51,830 nucleotides of DNA from SZAS-103 sp038316385 (GCA_038316385.1 JBBQAN010000020.1:1-51830); one strand, 5' to 3'. Positions 8,281 through 16,835 are shown, counted from the stretch's first letter. Made by a program: numbers and translations. Notes: a model not told the origin generated them from the letters alone.

Positions 8281-8772
8281 ATGGTCACCGAACGCGACCT
8301 CGAGAAACAGGAAGCACGCGACATGCACCGCGATCCGATCACCGGGGCGCCGGGTTCGCATCCACTTGGTACCGGGATCGGCGCAGCAGGTGCTGGGGTG
8401 GCAGGTGCCGCCGTGGGTTCAGTGGTCGGCCCCATCGGAACGGTGATCGGCGGCGTTGTTGGGGCTGTCGTCGGCGGACTGCTCGGCAGTGAAGTCGGCG
8501 AAGAAGTGAATCCGTCCGGAGTCGAGGAGGAGTATTGGCAGGTCGCGCATGTCAACGAGCCGTATTACAACTCCAGTTACAACTACGACGATTATCGTCC
8601 CGCTTACAAGCTTGGCTACGAAGGTCGTCGCAAGTCCGGCATTCAGTCCTGGAACGAACAGCAGGAAGAAGTGTTGCGGAGCGAATGGCAAACCAGCCAC
8701 GGCGGCTCGCGGTTGAGCTGGGACGAAGCCAGGCAGGCAGCCAAGGCTGGATGGGTTCGCGTCGATCGATGA
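8281..8772 (+). CDS. Glycine-zipper protein
   Basis: The 163-residue protein has an acidic and basic N-terminus and then, at about 30-75, a long glycine-zipper segment with repeated GxxxG spacing (for example GTGIGAAGAGVAGAAVG). The C-terminal half is hydrophilic and Tyr-rich (YNSSYNYDDY), followed by a Trp-containing helical part. AAGGA lies seven bases before the ATG. There is no classical signal peptide, so the zipper may insert in or associate with a membrane. Similar proteins occur in Xanthomonas relatives without an assigned function; that is from memory, not a search. Confidence 0.8.
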   Translation: MVTERDLEKQEARDMHRDPITGAPGSHPLGTGIGAAGAGVAGAAVGSVVGPIGTVIGGVVGAVVGGLLGSEVGEEVNPSGVEEEYWQVAHVNEPYYNSSYNYDDYRPAYKLGYEGRRKSGIQSWNEQQEEVLRSEWQTSHGGSRLSWDEARQAAKAGWVRVDR

Positions 8773-8820
8773 CCAGAGGTCTGCAAAACCGATGTCGCCG
8801 AGTCATGCTTTCGACAGCGA

Positions 8821-9323
8821 TTATTGATTCGTGCGGTGGCCGTAGCTGAGTACGCGGGTGATCGTCCAGGCGTCACCCTGGTGATGCCAGACGATCACGA
8901 AATCGGCGATGCCTTCGCAGTCGCCGCTCTTGAATTGGCAGAAGCGGTGCGTCCCCAGTTCGACGGCGCCGAAATCCTTGATCGGATACACCCTCATGCT
9001 GGCGGGTACGAGTTAGCGGCGGAAATGTCCGCAGACATTCTTGCGCGTGTTGGCGATCATTGCATCGCGCGACCACGTCACGCCTCCGGTGTCGTGACAA
9101 AACTCGACATCGGGCGCGAAATAGCTGGCGTGCTTGTCGAGTTGTCCCGGTGCGTCGCAATGATTGAACGCGTCGAACACCGCAGGGTCGAGCGCGGCGA
9201 TGGATCGCGCACGGCATCTGCCGAGAGGGCTTCTGGTGACAGTGCTTCGGCAGTGAATGCGGCGGAAGGCGCAAACACGGCGAGAGTCAGCACGGCGATC
9301 ATCGAGACGATACGTTTGTTCAT
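8821..9323 (-). pseudogene. Exported SnoaL-like / DUF4440 (NTF2-fold) protein, broken
   Basis: Three reading-frame pieces together make one exported NTF2-fold protein. A signal peptide (MNKRIVSMIAVLTLAVFAP) starts at 9323 behind a GGAG site. A central domain contains DPAVFDAFNHCD and FAPDVEFCHDTGG. A C-terminal piece has WHHQGDAWTITRVLSYGHR and ends at 8821. A one-base deletion near 9215 separates the first two, and an in-frame TAA replaces a codon just after KNVCGHFRR, where GAA would be expected. Both lesions lie inside the conserved domain, so the gene is very probably dead unless one is a sequencing error. Confidence 0.75.
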
Positions 9324-9457
9324 CTGCATCTCCGTCAGTCAAACCAGGTCTTCCACGGTGGGATTGCTCTGGCAAGCTGATGACGTTGTGCTGATTTGCG
9401 CCCCCGCGATGTTAGGCTGACAATGCTCATTGCATCGAGTCGAGTGGAGAATTGCAG

Positions 9458-9949
9458 ATGGGTCGATCCTCGCTGTTTTTCATGGTGGCAACGCTCGCAT
9501 CGCTGAGCTCGATTTTGATCGGCTGCTCCAAGAGTAGTGATCATGCAGATGCAGAAAATCTGGCTCAGGGCATCACCCATACGATAGCTGCGTCCAGCCC
9601 GGCGACCAGCAAGGCTTGCAAGCTGTTCTCCACAGGTGATATTTCCGCAGCGCTAGGGAAACCTGTGGACGCGGGCCACGACTGGAGTGCCGGCGGCTGC
9701 GAGTGGAAGTCCGGTGACCAGGCTGTGCACGTTGTCGTGGCGCGCGTGGACGATTGGGAACCATTAGCCAAGGACAGCGGGGGCGAATCCTTGTCCGATA
9801 TCGGCAAGCAGGCATTCGTTGGCCCTTGGCTGGGCGACAGCCGTGCCGGCGCACGAACCGATACCAATACGGTTTACGTCATCACTCCTAACCGCGACCT
9901 ATCGGTCAAGCTGCTGCGGCAAGCAGTGCAACGGTTGCCGTCGCCCTAG
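9458..9949 (+). CDS. Putative lipoprotein, unknown function
   Basis: The product (163 residues from the ATG) has a hydrophobic signal segment ending in a lipobox-like LIGC, so it is probably a lipoprotein. The mature part has a Cys-containing ACKLFSTGDISAALGKPV segment and a second Cys in GGCEWKSG, a pattern resembling DUF3558-like domains of secreted lipoproteins. The ATG at 9458 is preferred to the TTG at 9452 because of GGAGA spacing. It lies between the SnoaL pseudogene (opposite strand) and another exported protein. Specific function unknown. Confidence 0.75.
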   Translation: MGRSSLFFMVATLASLSSILIGCSKSSDHADAENLAQGITHTIAASSPATSKACKLFSTGDISAALGKPVDAGHDWSAGGCEWKSGDQAVHVVVARVDDWEPLAKDSGGESLSDIGKQAFVGPWLGDSRAGARTDTNTVYVITPNRDLSVKLLRQAVQRLPSP

Positions 9950-10067
9950 AGGTGAGCGGAGCACAGAGTGTCCGCATTCATTTTCGTGACGCGTTTTCTC
10001 AGTTAAGACAGGGGTTGCATAACAGCCGTCGAGTTCGGAATACAACAGAGCACTCACGAGGTCGCAC

Positions 10068-10853
10068 ATGACCAATGATCGTTTTCGTGCAGAGATCTTC
10101 CTCGCAGCCTTCGCAATTGCGATTGCCTGCGGCATCGCACCGTCAATTGCCAAGGCGCAGGACAAGCCATCTGGAAGCGATGATGGTCGAACTCACGTGA
10201 TGCGTTATGGGTCACGCGCTGCGGTACCCAGCTTGTCACAACGCTCGAGATATACAGAGTTGCAACCGTCGGCTAATTCTATCCATGTGACCGTGCATTA
10301 CCCGGATGCATATGGATATCGCCATGCTGCTGGACTGTTCGATGCAGGCCCGAATTCTTGCGATGCGTTCAGCGTATCCGTGGTGCCCACGGTCGCGTCT
10401 CCGGACCAGCCGGTCGGGATTCACATCGAGCCCGCAATGCGGCGCGCCAGCGGTCTGTATTGGTGCGATTACACCGCATCGGATTTGCCGCTCGATGTGC
10501 CGATTGACGTAAGCGTTTCGCTGGGAGATGAGCCAATGTTGCGGACCGAGGCGTGGATTGGCGGCATCGAGCCGCAGCCGCCTGCGGGCCAGCGCCGTAT
10601 CATCGGTGGCAACGCGAAGACCATTGTGCTCAGCAACGCCGCGCCGCGGGCCGAGGTGGTTTTCTGGATGGACTACGCCGCGCAACCCGCGCAATTACAA
10701 CGACTGCGACAGCCTGTGAAGCGGGTCGGTCCGCCTGTTCCCGATTCCCGATTCAAGCAATCCGATGACGACTTGCCTACCCCGGAAAACATGCCCGAGC
10801 AACAAATACCAGAAAGCGGTTCTGATCAACCCATCCATACGAGAGCGCCATGA
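10068..10853 (+). CDS. Exported protein of unknown function
   Basis: The 261-residue protein begins with a Sec-type signal peptide ending near SIAKAQ. The mature part is predicted mostly beta and carries two cysteines (NSCDAF and LYWCDY) that may form a disulfide. The C-terminal 50 residues are Pro, Asp and Glu rich and likely disordered. It precedes the Cys-rich paralogue genes on the same strand and may be part of the same exported cargo. I recognise no family. Confidence 0.7.
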   Translation: MTNDRFRAEIFLAAFAIAIACGIAPSIAKAQDKPSGSDDGRTHVMRYGSRAAVPSLSQRSRYTELQPSANSIHVTVHYPDAYGYRHAAGLFDAGPNSCDAFSVSVVPTVASPDQPVGIHIEPAMRRASGLYWCDYTASDLPLDVPIDVSVSLGDEPMLRTEAWIGGIEPQPPAGQRRIIGGNAKTIVLSNAAPRAEVVFWMDYAAQPAQLQRLRQPVKRVGPPVPDSRFKQSDDDLPTPENMPEQQIPESGSDQPIHTRAP

Positions 10854-11000
10854 ACGTCGCACGATCGCATATCGCCTCGCAGCGCCCGGGCATCTGCCGA
10901 GCATCGCGTATTCCGGGCCAACGATCCGCTCGTCAATGCAGTGAATGATCTTCGACAGATGGCAGCTGAAGCTGTGAACACCACCCATCGGGAGTACGGC

Positions 11001-12056
11001 ATGAACCGCAGCAGGATTGTCATTGCGTTGTCCGGTTTTTTCGCCTTGTGTTCCGCGCTCGCCGCGACTCCGGCTTTTGCCGAGGATGCCATCTGCTCAC
11101 AATGGGACTTGAGTGGCTCCTGGCATGCTGTTCAGGCGAACCGAAGGTCTCCAGAATTGAAGTTGGAGCAGACAGGATCGCAGTTGAGGGGAAGTGCCCG
11201 GTACGAATATACCGACGACCAGGGTTCCACCCTTCAGTTTAATGGCGATATCATCACATCCGGCCCCATCGTGGGAACGGTAACGGGCAATTCCTTCGAA
11301 GCCACCGTCTATTGGGACGACAACAAAATTGGCATCTACACCGGCCAGATCGGTCCCCAAGGGTTGATCGTCGGCCACGCTTACGACAAGAACGATCCCG
11401 CAGACGCCGCAGATTGGCATAGCGACCGCACCTTCGACTGTCGCGCAGACAAGGAAACCAAACCTCCGGTCGCACTGGGCCGCGTGCAGGGCAAGCCTGC
11501 GCCGCCTCCGGAAAGGATGGGGAACGAGCCGATGATTTGCGCCCAGGCGCGCAATGCACGCGCGCGCAACTCGCCTCTAGCACCCCAGCTCGAGACAGAA
11601 TGTCAAAAGGCCGGAGGAAGTTTCACGGATCGCGCGGTCACGCAAGCACCGTCCAACATCCGGACACGCAATGCCGTTGTCCTCTCGCCTACCGGGATCG
11701 TTGACCAGCAGACGGTTCCGTCGCCTGCTTCCGCTCCGCCACCACGGATGCCCGATGATCGCGGGATTCCAGGTGTGCAATTCACACCGCCGTTGTTCGA
11801 CGATGGCGCGCAATTGTGGGCATGCGCGGATGCGAGACAAGGCGCGAAGAAGTCTGGCGCCTGCAATGGCATGAAGGCGGGTATAGCGTTTTGTCGCGCG
11901 AAAGGAAATTCCGGCGAGTTGCAGCAGCATCGCGACAGCGCACCCGCGGTGACAGTCGCGCCAGCGAGAGCAGGTATCGCCGTCCGCGCCGCGAACGGCG
12001 ATACCTGCAACGCCGCCCAGTGTGTCGTAATTCGCGAACTCGACTGCGCGCCCTGA
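11001..12056 (+). CDS. Exported Cys-rich two-domain protein, paralogue A
   Basis: The start at 11001 is chosen because a GGAG site and a signal peptide (MNRSRIVIALSGFFALCSA, cleaved near AFAEDA) begin there. Residues of about 30-140 form a beta-rich domain with IGIYTGQIGPQGLIVG, resembling small lipocalin-like or FABP-like barrels. After a proline linker comes a conserved MGNEPMICAQARNARARN block and a C-terminal domain with regularly placed cysteines (LWACAD, GACNG, FCRAKG, DTCNA, QCVV, LDCAP). Every one of these features recurs in the gene at 13190. The cysteines suggest a disulfide-bonded periplasmic or extracellular protein. The family is unknown to me. Confidence 0.78.
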   Translation: MNRSRIVIALSGFFALCSALAATPAFAEDAICSQWDLSGSWHAVQANRRSPELKLEQTGSQLRGSARYEYTDDQGSTLQFNGDIITSGPIVGTVTGNSFEATVYWDDNKIGIYTGQIGPQGLIVGHAYDKNDPADAADWHSDRTFDCRADKETKPPVALGRVQGKPAPPPERMGNEPMICAQARNARARNSPLAPQLETECQKAGGSFTDRAVTQAPSNIRTRNAVVLSPTGIVDQQTVPSPASAPPPRMPDDRGIPGVQFTPPLFDDGAQLWACADARQGAKKSGACNGMKAGIAFCRAKGNSGELQQHRDSAPAVTVAPARAGIAVRAANGDTCNAAQCVVIRELDCAP

Positions 12057-12084
12057 TCGCGCATCCATCCATGAGGAGAATGTC

Positions 12085-13026
12085 ATGCGTTACGCCATCT
12101 TGTTGTCAGTGACTCTGCTTGCGAGTTTGACTTTCAATCACGCGCAGGCTGATCCACCACGCGCAGAATTGAATTGCAGCAACGGCGGTCTGGCCGCTCG
12201 CCCAAAGTTCACCCAGGTTTCGCCGGGTCGTGCGGAATACAGTTTCAGCGGCGCTTGCGTTGCTGATGATGGTCGCTCGTTTGCTTACCGCGCGGGTGGT
12301 ACCTGGACGCCTTCCGAAATTAACCCGGCCAACGCCAACGCGTCGGAGACCTATCGCATCGACATGTTGTCGGGGCCATCGCGTTCATTCGAGGTCATCA
12401 TGGGCGCTCATTGCACGGCCGACCCCTGGCTAAACGACGCGCATTGCACGCGCATCGGCGACAACGTACCCCTCGACGTTCGCGCGCTGTGGCCGGGACT
12501 CGTCGACTCCACATTCCCGCGTTCGCGTTTCGGCATCGGTGAGGACCAGCGCGTTTCCTTGCGCACTGAGTACGCGCGCGCCAATACACAGTGGCAACGG
12601 GTACCGCCCGCGACCGAACGCATCCAAATTCGCCATGGCGCGGTCGGGACAACCGGAGTGCGGAAAGCAGGTGGCGTCAACCAAAGGGTCGACGAGGTCG
12701 CGCTGAATCCTCAGCCGTTGCCGCCGGGGCCGGATCCTGACAGGACGCAATCCGCGCAGAGCGCAGTCTTTAACCCAGCGGCGAATGGAAATGGGCGCTC
12801 TCTCAATCCGCAGCCTCTGCCGCCGGGCCCGGATCTTGGTCCGGCGAAACCCGTACCAGGCGCTATTCCGGATCCGGCTGGCAAGGGCGGGGCTGAGACA
12901 GGGATCATCATCGTCAGCGGCAAGCCCGATCCTCAGCTTGGGCGCGCCGCAAAAAAGAAGGAATTGCAGTCCGAAGCCGATGCGAAGGCCGCAGAGCGCG
13001 CCGCCGAGACATCAGAGCAACACTAA
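12085..13026 (+). CDS. Exported protein with two LNPQPLPPGPD motifs
   Basis: The 313-residue protein has a signal peptide (MRYAILLSVTLLASLTFN), a globular part with four or more cysteines to about residue 185, and then a low-complexity tail. The tail contains LNPQPLPPGPDPD and LNPQPLPPGPDLG about 30 residues apart, and the DNA of the two copies is also alike. The motif LNPQPLPP is one I recall from exported proteins of unknown function in many bacteria. The C-terminus is Ala, Lys and Glu rich and probably helical. A GAGGAG site precedes the ATG. It sits only 28 bases behind paralogue A and ahead of paralogue B, so the three probably work together. Confidence 0.75.
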   Translation: MRYAILLSVTLLASLTFNHAQADPPRAELNCSNGGLAARPKFTQVSPGRAEYSFSGACVADDGRSFAYRAGGTWTPSEINPANANASETYRIDMLSGPSRSFEVIMGAHCTADPWLNDAHCTRIGDNVPLDVRALWPGLVDSTFPRSRFGIGEDQRVSLRTEYARANTQWQRVPPATERIQIRHGAVGTTGVRKAGGVNQRVDEVALNPQPLPPGPDPDRTQSAQSAVFNPAANGNGRSLNPQPLPPGPDLGPAKPVPGAIPDPAGKGGAETGIIIVSGKPDPQLGRAAKKKELQSEADAKAAERAAETSEQH

Positions 13027-13189
13027 GCGGCAGACACGCCTCGGAGGCCTCTGCAGATTGCTTTATACATATCCTTCTTCGACGAGTACAAATACGGCGT
13101 GGTCTGTCAAAAATATCCGCAGTCGAATCTCTTCCAAGAAAGGCACAACTTTTTCGCTTTATAGAACGAAATTTTACCGGGAGCACCTC

Positions 13190-14302
13190 ATGCGGCATTT
13201 TAAACTAGCGACGATTTCGCCCCTGATTTTTGCCTTGGCCTTCTTCCTGTGTCCTGCGCAAGCACAAGCGACCTGCAATTGGGACATGCCCAAGCAGATG
13301 CAGATCAACCAAAGCAACAATACGATCATCGTGGTTGACGCGACCCCCGTGGAAGGGGGCTTTTTAGGATCTGCTACGAACACTTATTTTCGCGATGTAC
13401 ACGGCGATTATCAACCAGTCCCGCTGGGTTCATCCTGGGACGAAAATCGCACCGGTATCATGAGGAATGTAGTGCCTGGCGTTCTAGAAGGAGCAGTCGA
13501 GGGTTCTAACGTTCACTTCACGATCCATTGGGGCATGGACGCCTTCAGGAGAATCCCGCCGATAACAGGCGTGTACACAGGAACCGTAGGACCGCAGGGC
13601 CGGCTAACAGGAACGACTTACAAGGCGGAGGACCCTTCAACAAGGGCTGACTGGTGGGTTGAGACGGTCATAGCGTGCAATGTTGGCGCTCCCGCAGACG
13701 CTCCGCCCAACGATGGCGGAAAGCCGCCGGTGCAGTTGGGAAGGATTGAAGGAACCAATTCCGGGCCGCCTGCGCCGCCTCCCGTCCGCATGGGCGATGA
13801 GCCATTGATCTGCGCTCGGGCGCGTGACGCGCGTGCGCGGAACTCACCAGTCGCGGCGGACCTGGAGAAGTCATGTGCCGCTGCGGGCGGAAGTTTCACG
13901 GATCGGACAGTCAATCAAGCCGGTTACGTTGGGCGGGACGCGTCTCGATTCGGAGCTCTCTCGACGACACAGGCAGGTCAACCACCAATTCCTCCACCTG
14001 GCACGCAGCCGGCCGCGGTGCCGGGACACACGTTCATGCCACCGCAGTTCCCGGACGGTGCGCGCCTTTGGGCGTGTGCCAAGGTGGTTAACGCCCAGGG
14101 CGCTGGCTGTGCTGGCATCGGAGCAGGCAAGGCGTATTGCAAGATGAGGGGCTATTCCGGGAACCTGCAGCCAAATGCTGACGGCACCCCAGGCGTGGTG
14201 CTTGGTGCGGTGCGGTCAGGCCATCCGGTGCGCACGGTCAATGGCGAGGCTTGCACGGCGGAGAATTGTGTGGCGGTCAGCGAATTACATTGCGCACCTT
14301 GA
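13190..14302 (+). CDS. Exported Cys-rich two-domain protein, paralogue B
   Basis: The ATG at 13190 follows a GGGAG site and starts a signal peptide (MRHFKLATISPLIFALAFF, cleaved near AQAQA), giving a 370-residue product. The N-terminal beta domain has TGVYTGTVGPQGRLTG, the linker MGDEPLICARARDARARN, and the C-terminal domain keeps the Cys positions of paralogue A (LWACAK, GAGCAG, YCKMRG, EACTA, NCVA, LHCAP). The N-terminal domains have diverged far more than the linker and C-terminus. The gene ends six bases before the first tRNA-Phe att-like repeat, so it looks like the last gene of an integrated segment. Function unknown. Confidence 0.78.
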   Translation: MRHFKLATISPLIFALAFFLCPAQAQATCNWDMPKQMQINQSNNTIIVVDATPVEGGFLGSATNTYFRDVHGDYQPVPLGSSWDENRTGIMRNVVPGVLEGAVEGSNVHFTIHWGMDAFRRIPPITGVYTGTVGPQGRLTGTTYKAEDPSTRADWWVETVIACNVGAPADAPPNDGGKPPVQLGRIEGTNSGPPAPPPVRMGDEPLICARARDARARNSPVAADLEKSCAAAGGSFTDRTVNQAGYVGRDASRFGALSTTQAGQPPIPPPGTQPAAVPGHTFMPPQFPDGARLWACAKVVNAQGAGCAGIGAGKAYCKMRGYSGNLQPNADGTPGVVLGAVRSGHPVRTVNGEACTAENCVAVSELHCAP

Positions 14303-14307
14303 AGTAG

Positions 14308-14423
14308 ACCGAACAACGTGCAGACGATACGCGCTGCCTGGAAAACGCGCTGAAAGCGTTATCTGGCCTACCTTTTAGTTGGTGGAGGGGACGGAATCGA
14401 ACCGCCGACACGGGGATTTTCAA
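14308..14423 (+). repeat. Att-like repeat A1: integrase tail remnant plus tRNA-Phe 3' half
   Basis: Bases 14308-14379 match 19223-19294, the sequence at the end of the integrase remnant and 3' of the tRNA, with only a few changes. Bases 14380-14423 match the 3' half of tRNA-Phe from CCA to the anticodon loop, with two bases lost from the acceptor stem. The match ends in the anticodon loop, a standard crossover position for tyrosine recombinases. It cannot encode a tRNA because the 5' half is missing. Confidence 0.8.
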
Positions 14424-14714
14424 AAGCCGATTTGAATGTCGGCTAATGCAATTTAATCAGCCACTTGCGGCGCTTGTCTTTTCGTTGTATCGAATTGAAT
14501 GACATTTGATCGTGGCACATTGCCCGACATATCCGAGTCTATCTGTGGCAGTCATTCGCCAACGCCTGAATTAAGCGGCCACAGGTGAAGCTGCGGGCTT
14601 GCGACAGACGGAGTGAATCTCTGTGTAACGGGAACAGGCCGGCCCCTTCCGAGCCTGCGCAGATAAGGCGTATGATTCGAATGAACAAGCTGCGGGTTTG
14701 ACCTGACAGATCGC
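14424..14714. other. Intergenic region with repeat arm B1
   Basis: The first 50 or so bases match those following the second att-like repeat (16836-16890), including tttgaatgtc and atgcaatttaatcagccact. In this copy agccga and tcggct form a short stem around tttgaatg. The shared arm probably marks one end of the integrated element. Beyond about 14490 nothing recognisable is seen up to the start of the next gene, whose promoter should lie here. Confidence 0.6.
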
Positions 14715-15482
14715 ATGCAAACTCCATTTCGAATGATAGTCCTGGGCTTGCTGCTTGCGTTGAGTTCCATGGCTGTTCGCGCCCAGCCGAAGGCTCCTGA
14801 AGCGACCCTGCCGATTCATCCGGCAGCGACGCAGCAATCGACGCCGATCAATTTGGCGCTGCAGTCGGCCTCGGCGGAAGTCAAGCGCGTTGCGCACTGG
14901 GTCATCGATTCCGGCGACAACGGCGGCCTGCCCTTCCTGCTGGTCGACAAGGTCAACGCCCAGGTTTTCGCTTTCAATTCCGCCGGGCAGATTCAAGGCT
15001 CGGCGCCGGCGCTGCTAGGCATGGCGCGCGGCGATCGCTTGCTCGCGCCAAATTCCGCGACGATGTCGCAGATGCCTCCGCAAGTGCGTATTACACCTGC
15101 GGGCCGCTTTGTGTCGACACTTGCCATCGACTCGCATGGAAAGGAACTCCTGGTTCTCAACTACGATGCAGCGATCTCGCTGCATCCAGTGGTCAAGGGA
15201 TCCCCGGCAGAACATCGCGCCGAGCGTCTTGCGAGCCCCACGCCGCAAGACAATCGTATTTCTTTCGGCTGCATCAACGTTCCACCGGCGTTCTACACGA
15301 CGTTCGTCCACCCCGCCTTCAGCCAAACAAAAGGCGTCGTCTACGTTTTGCCGGAGACCGGCCCGGCGAACGAGCTGTTCGGGTTCCAGCCTGTCGACGC
15401 AGGAGTTTCCGGCGTGGAACAGGGTTCGACAGGGTCGGACGCGTGGGCGTCCCAACCGGTTTCCGTCCCGGGCGCCAAGTAG
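14715..15482 (+). CDS. Exported L,D-transpeptidase-like protein
   Basis: The 255-residue product has a signal peptide ending near AVRAQ and a YkuD-like fold: the nucleophile motif ISFGCINVP with Cys186 and an upstream LHP with His157, matching the conserved HxG / SxGC(I/V)N pattern. Enzymes of this fold cross-link peptidoglycan peptides or attach proteins to them in the periplasm. The motif is atypical in having LHPVVKGSP where HG is usual, so substrate or activity may differ. It lies in the segment between the first and second att-like repeats, transcribed toward an OmpA-like gene on the other strand. Confidence 0.8.
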   Translation: MQTPFRMIVLGLLLALSSMAVRAQPKAPEATLPIHPAATQQSTPINLALQSASAEVKRVAHWVIDSGDNGGLPFLLVDKVNAQVFAFNSAGQIQGSAPALLGMARGDRLLAPNSATMSQMPPQVRITPAGRFVSTLAIDSHGKELLVLNYDAAISLHPVVKGSPAEHRAERLASPTPQDNRISFGCINVPPAFYTTFVHPAFSQTKGVVYVLPETGPANELFGFQPVDAGVSGVEQGSTGSDAWASQPVSVPGAK

Positions 15483-15718
15483 CTGCCACGCGCGGCGAAG
15501 CGCTGATGCATCTGCGCGACGAGACGGTATGCTCGCCGCGCGTTGCTGCGACAAGCTCGACGACGAAGGCACCGTCAAGGCCATGTGACCTTGGTTTTTT
15601 TGCGTTTAGTTCGGTGCGACGGTTCTTCGCACGGCCTTCCGGATTGTCGCTGCTGTCCGGTTAGGGTTCAGCCTCATCGCGAGTCTCTCGCCGTACCCGT
15701 TCGGAACCTGCACGAATC

Positions 15719-15752
15719 CGAAAAACGAAGCCCGGCATGCGCCGGGCTTTGA
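15719..15752 (-). terminator. Rho-independent terminator of the OmpA-like gene
   Basis: On the minus strand the arms aagcccggc and gccgggctt (15728-15749) form a strong nine-base-pair stem with a four-base loop. A T-run follows (aaaaa on the plus strand, 15720-15725). It lies about 25 bases after the stop codon at 15774. Confidence 0.9.
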
Positions 15753-15773
15753 ATGATCGCGGTGCAGCTTCGA

Positions 15774-16640
15774 TCAGCCGCGGAAAGGCTTCGGCGGCTC
15801 CGCGACCGGCTCCTGGGCGGGCACTGGGCAACCGTCCTGACCGACGACCTGCCCGGCCGGCGAGGCCGGACAATGGTCGTTGCAGTTGTTGACGCCGTCG
15901 CGGTCGTCGTCCATGGTCGAGCAATCCATCGCTGGCTGCGGCGGAGCCACGTAAGCGACTGGCTCGGGGCGTGCAACCTCCCGCATCCCGCCAAACCGAT
16001 AGATCAGGCCGAGCGAAAGAAGATCGACGTGGCCAGTTTGGCCTCCGATAAAATCGTCGACCCGATAGCGTTCGCCTTCGGCACGGACGGCAAGCGATTC
16101 ATTGATGTTGTATTGCAAGCCAACGCCAAATTTGTAATTCCCTCCGCGCGAATGGCGATGGAACACATTGGCAATGGCAGGGCCGGTTTCGACGAAGATG
16201 TTTCTTGATTCACCGTAGGTCCCGCCGAACCGGCCAAACAACGAAAATTTCTCGCCAATGGGCACGCTTCCAACAAGGTCGAGGTTCACACCCTGGAACT
16301 TGGTGGAGCCATTCAATGTTCTCGCAGGTAACGTGGTCGCGGTGTAACCGAACCGGCCCAGATTGAAATAACCGCCTTCGATCGCAAAGTACCTGTTGAA
16401 GGAATATCCGCCAAATAACTTGAACCCGTTATCGCGGTCGTCATTGACGATCGACTGCGTGACAAAGCCGGCATCGAGCAAGCGTTCTACGATTCTTCGA
16501 TCTTCGTTCGAAGCAGACGAGCGACCAAAGTTGCCTCCGATGTAACCGCCTCCGCCCCACTCATCGGCGTATGCCGGTGGCATGGCAAGCGAAGCAAGTA
16601 TCGCCAGACCCAGCGCCCCTGTGGACATGACAAGTTTCAT
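15774..16640 (-). CDS. OmpA-like outer membrane beta-barrel protein lacking the peptidoglycan-binding domain
   Basis: The start at 16640 gives a signal peptide (MKLVMSTGALGLAILASLA, cleaved near AYADE) behind a GAGAGA site. Residues of about 25-215 form an eight-stranded OmpA-type barrel with alternating aromatic strands (GYIGGNFGRS, FKLFGGYSF, YKFGVGLQYN, LSLGLIYRFGG). A Pro-rich linker and one thrombospondin type-3 calcium motif (DDDRDGVNNCNDHCP) follow. In full-length relatives the OmpA C-terminal peptidoglycan-binding domain would come next, but the protein ends about 30 residues later with PKPFRG. Either a natural short form or a truncation; the good terminator supports a settled gene. 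Confidence 0.85.
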   Translation of the reverse strand: MKLVMSTGALGLAILASLAMPPAYADEWGGGGYIGGNFGRSSASNEDRRIVERLLDAGFVTQSIVNDDRDNGFKLFGGYSFNRYFAIEGGYFNLGRFGYTATTLPARTLNGSTKFQGVNLDLVGSVPIGEKFSLFGRFGGTYGESRNIFVETGPAIANVFHRHSRGGNYKFGVGLQYNINESLAVRAEGERYRVDDFIGGQTGHVDLLSLGLIYRFGGMREVARPEPVAYVAPPQPAMDCSTMDDDRDGVNNCNDHCPASPAGQVVGQDGCPVPAQEPVAEPPKPFRG

Positions 16641-16735
16641 GTGTCTCTCTCTGACAATTTTAGGATGTTCGTAGGTGCGGACCGGGAACGACGTTCCCTT
16701 TTTGATCATACATAGTGAGCCTTAACGAAACTGTA

Positions 16736-16835
16736 ACGTCGATACGCGCTGCCTAAAAACGCGCTGCGAACGTTGTCTGGCGCCTCTGAGATGGTGGCCG
16801 GGGAGAGAATCGAACCGTCGACACGGGGATTTTCT
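16736..16835 (+). repeat. Att-like repeat A2: tRNA-Phe 3' half, second partial copy
   Basis: Bases from gtcgatacgcgctgcct onward match the corresponding parts of A1 and A3, more diverged than A1. From 16792 the sequence follows the tRNA-Phe 3' half up to ggggattttc in the anticodon stem-loop. The integrase-tail part seen in A3 is shorter here. It is followed by the same repeat arm as A1. Confidence 0.78.

Noticed and set aside
8824..9420. 198-codon plus-strand frame
   Set aside because: It is the antisense of the SnoaL-like pseudogene, whose domain features on the minus strand are clear.
12785..13189. N-terminal extension of paralogue B upstream of 13190
   Set aside because: The extension overlaps the LNPQPLPP gene in another frame, lacks family features, and a signal peptide with RBS starts exactly at 13190.
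14380..16835. Partial tRNA-Phe copies as functional tRNA genes
   Set aside because: They hold only the 3' half, with changes in the acceptor stem or T arm, and have no 5' half to pair with.
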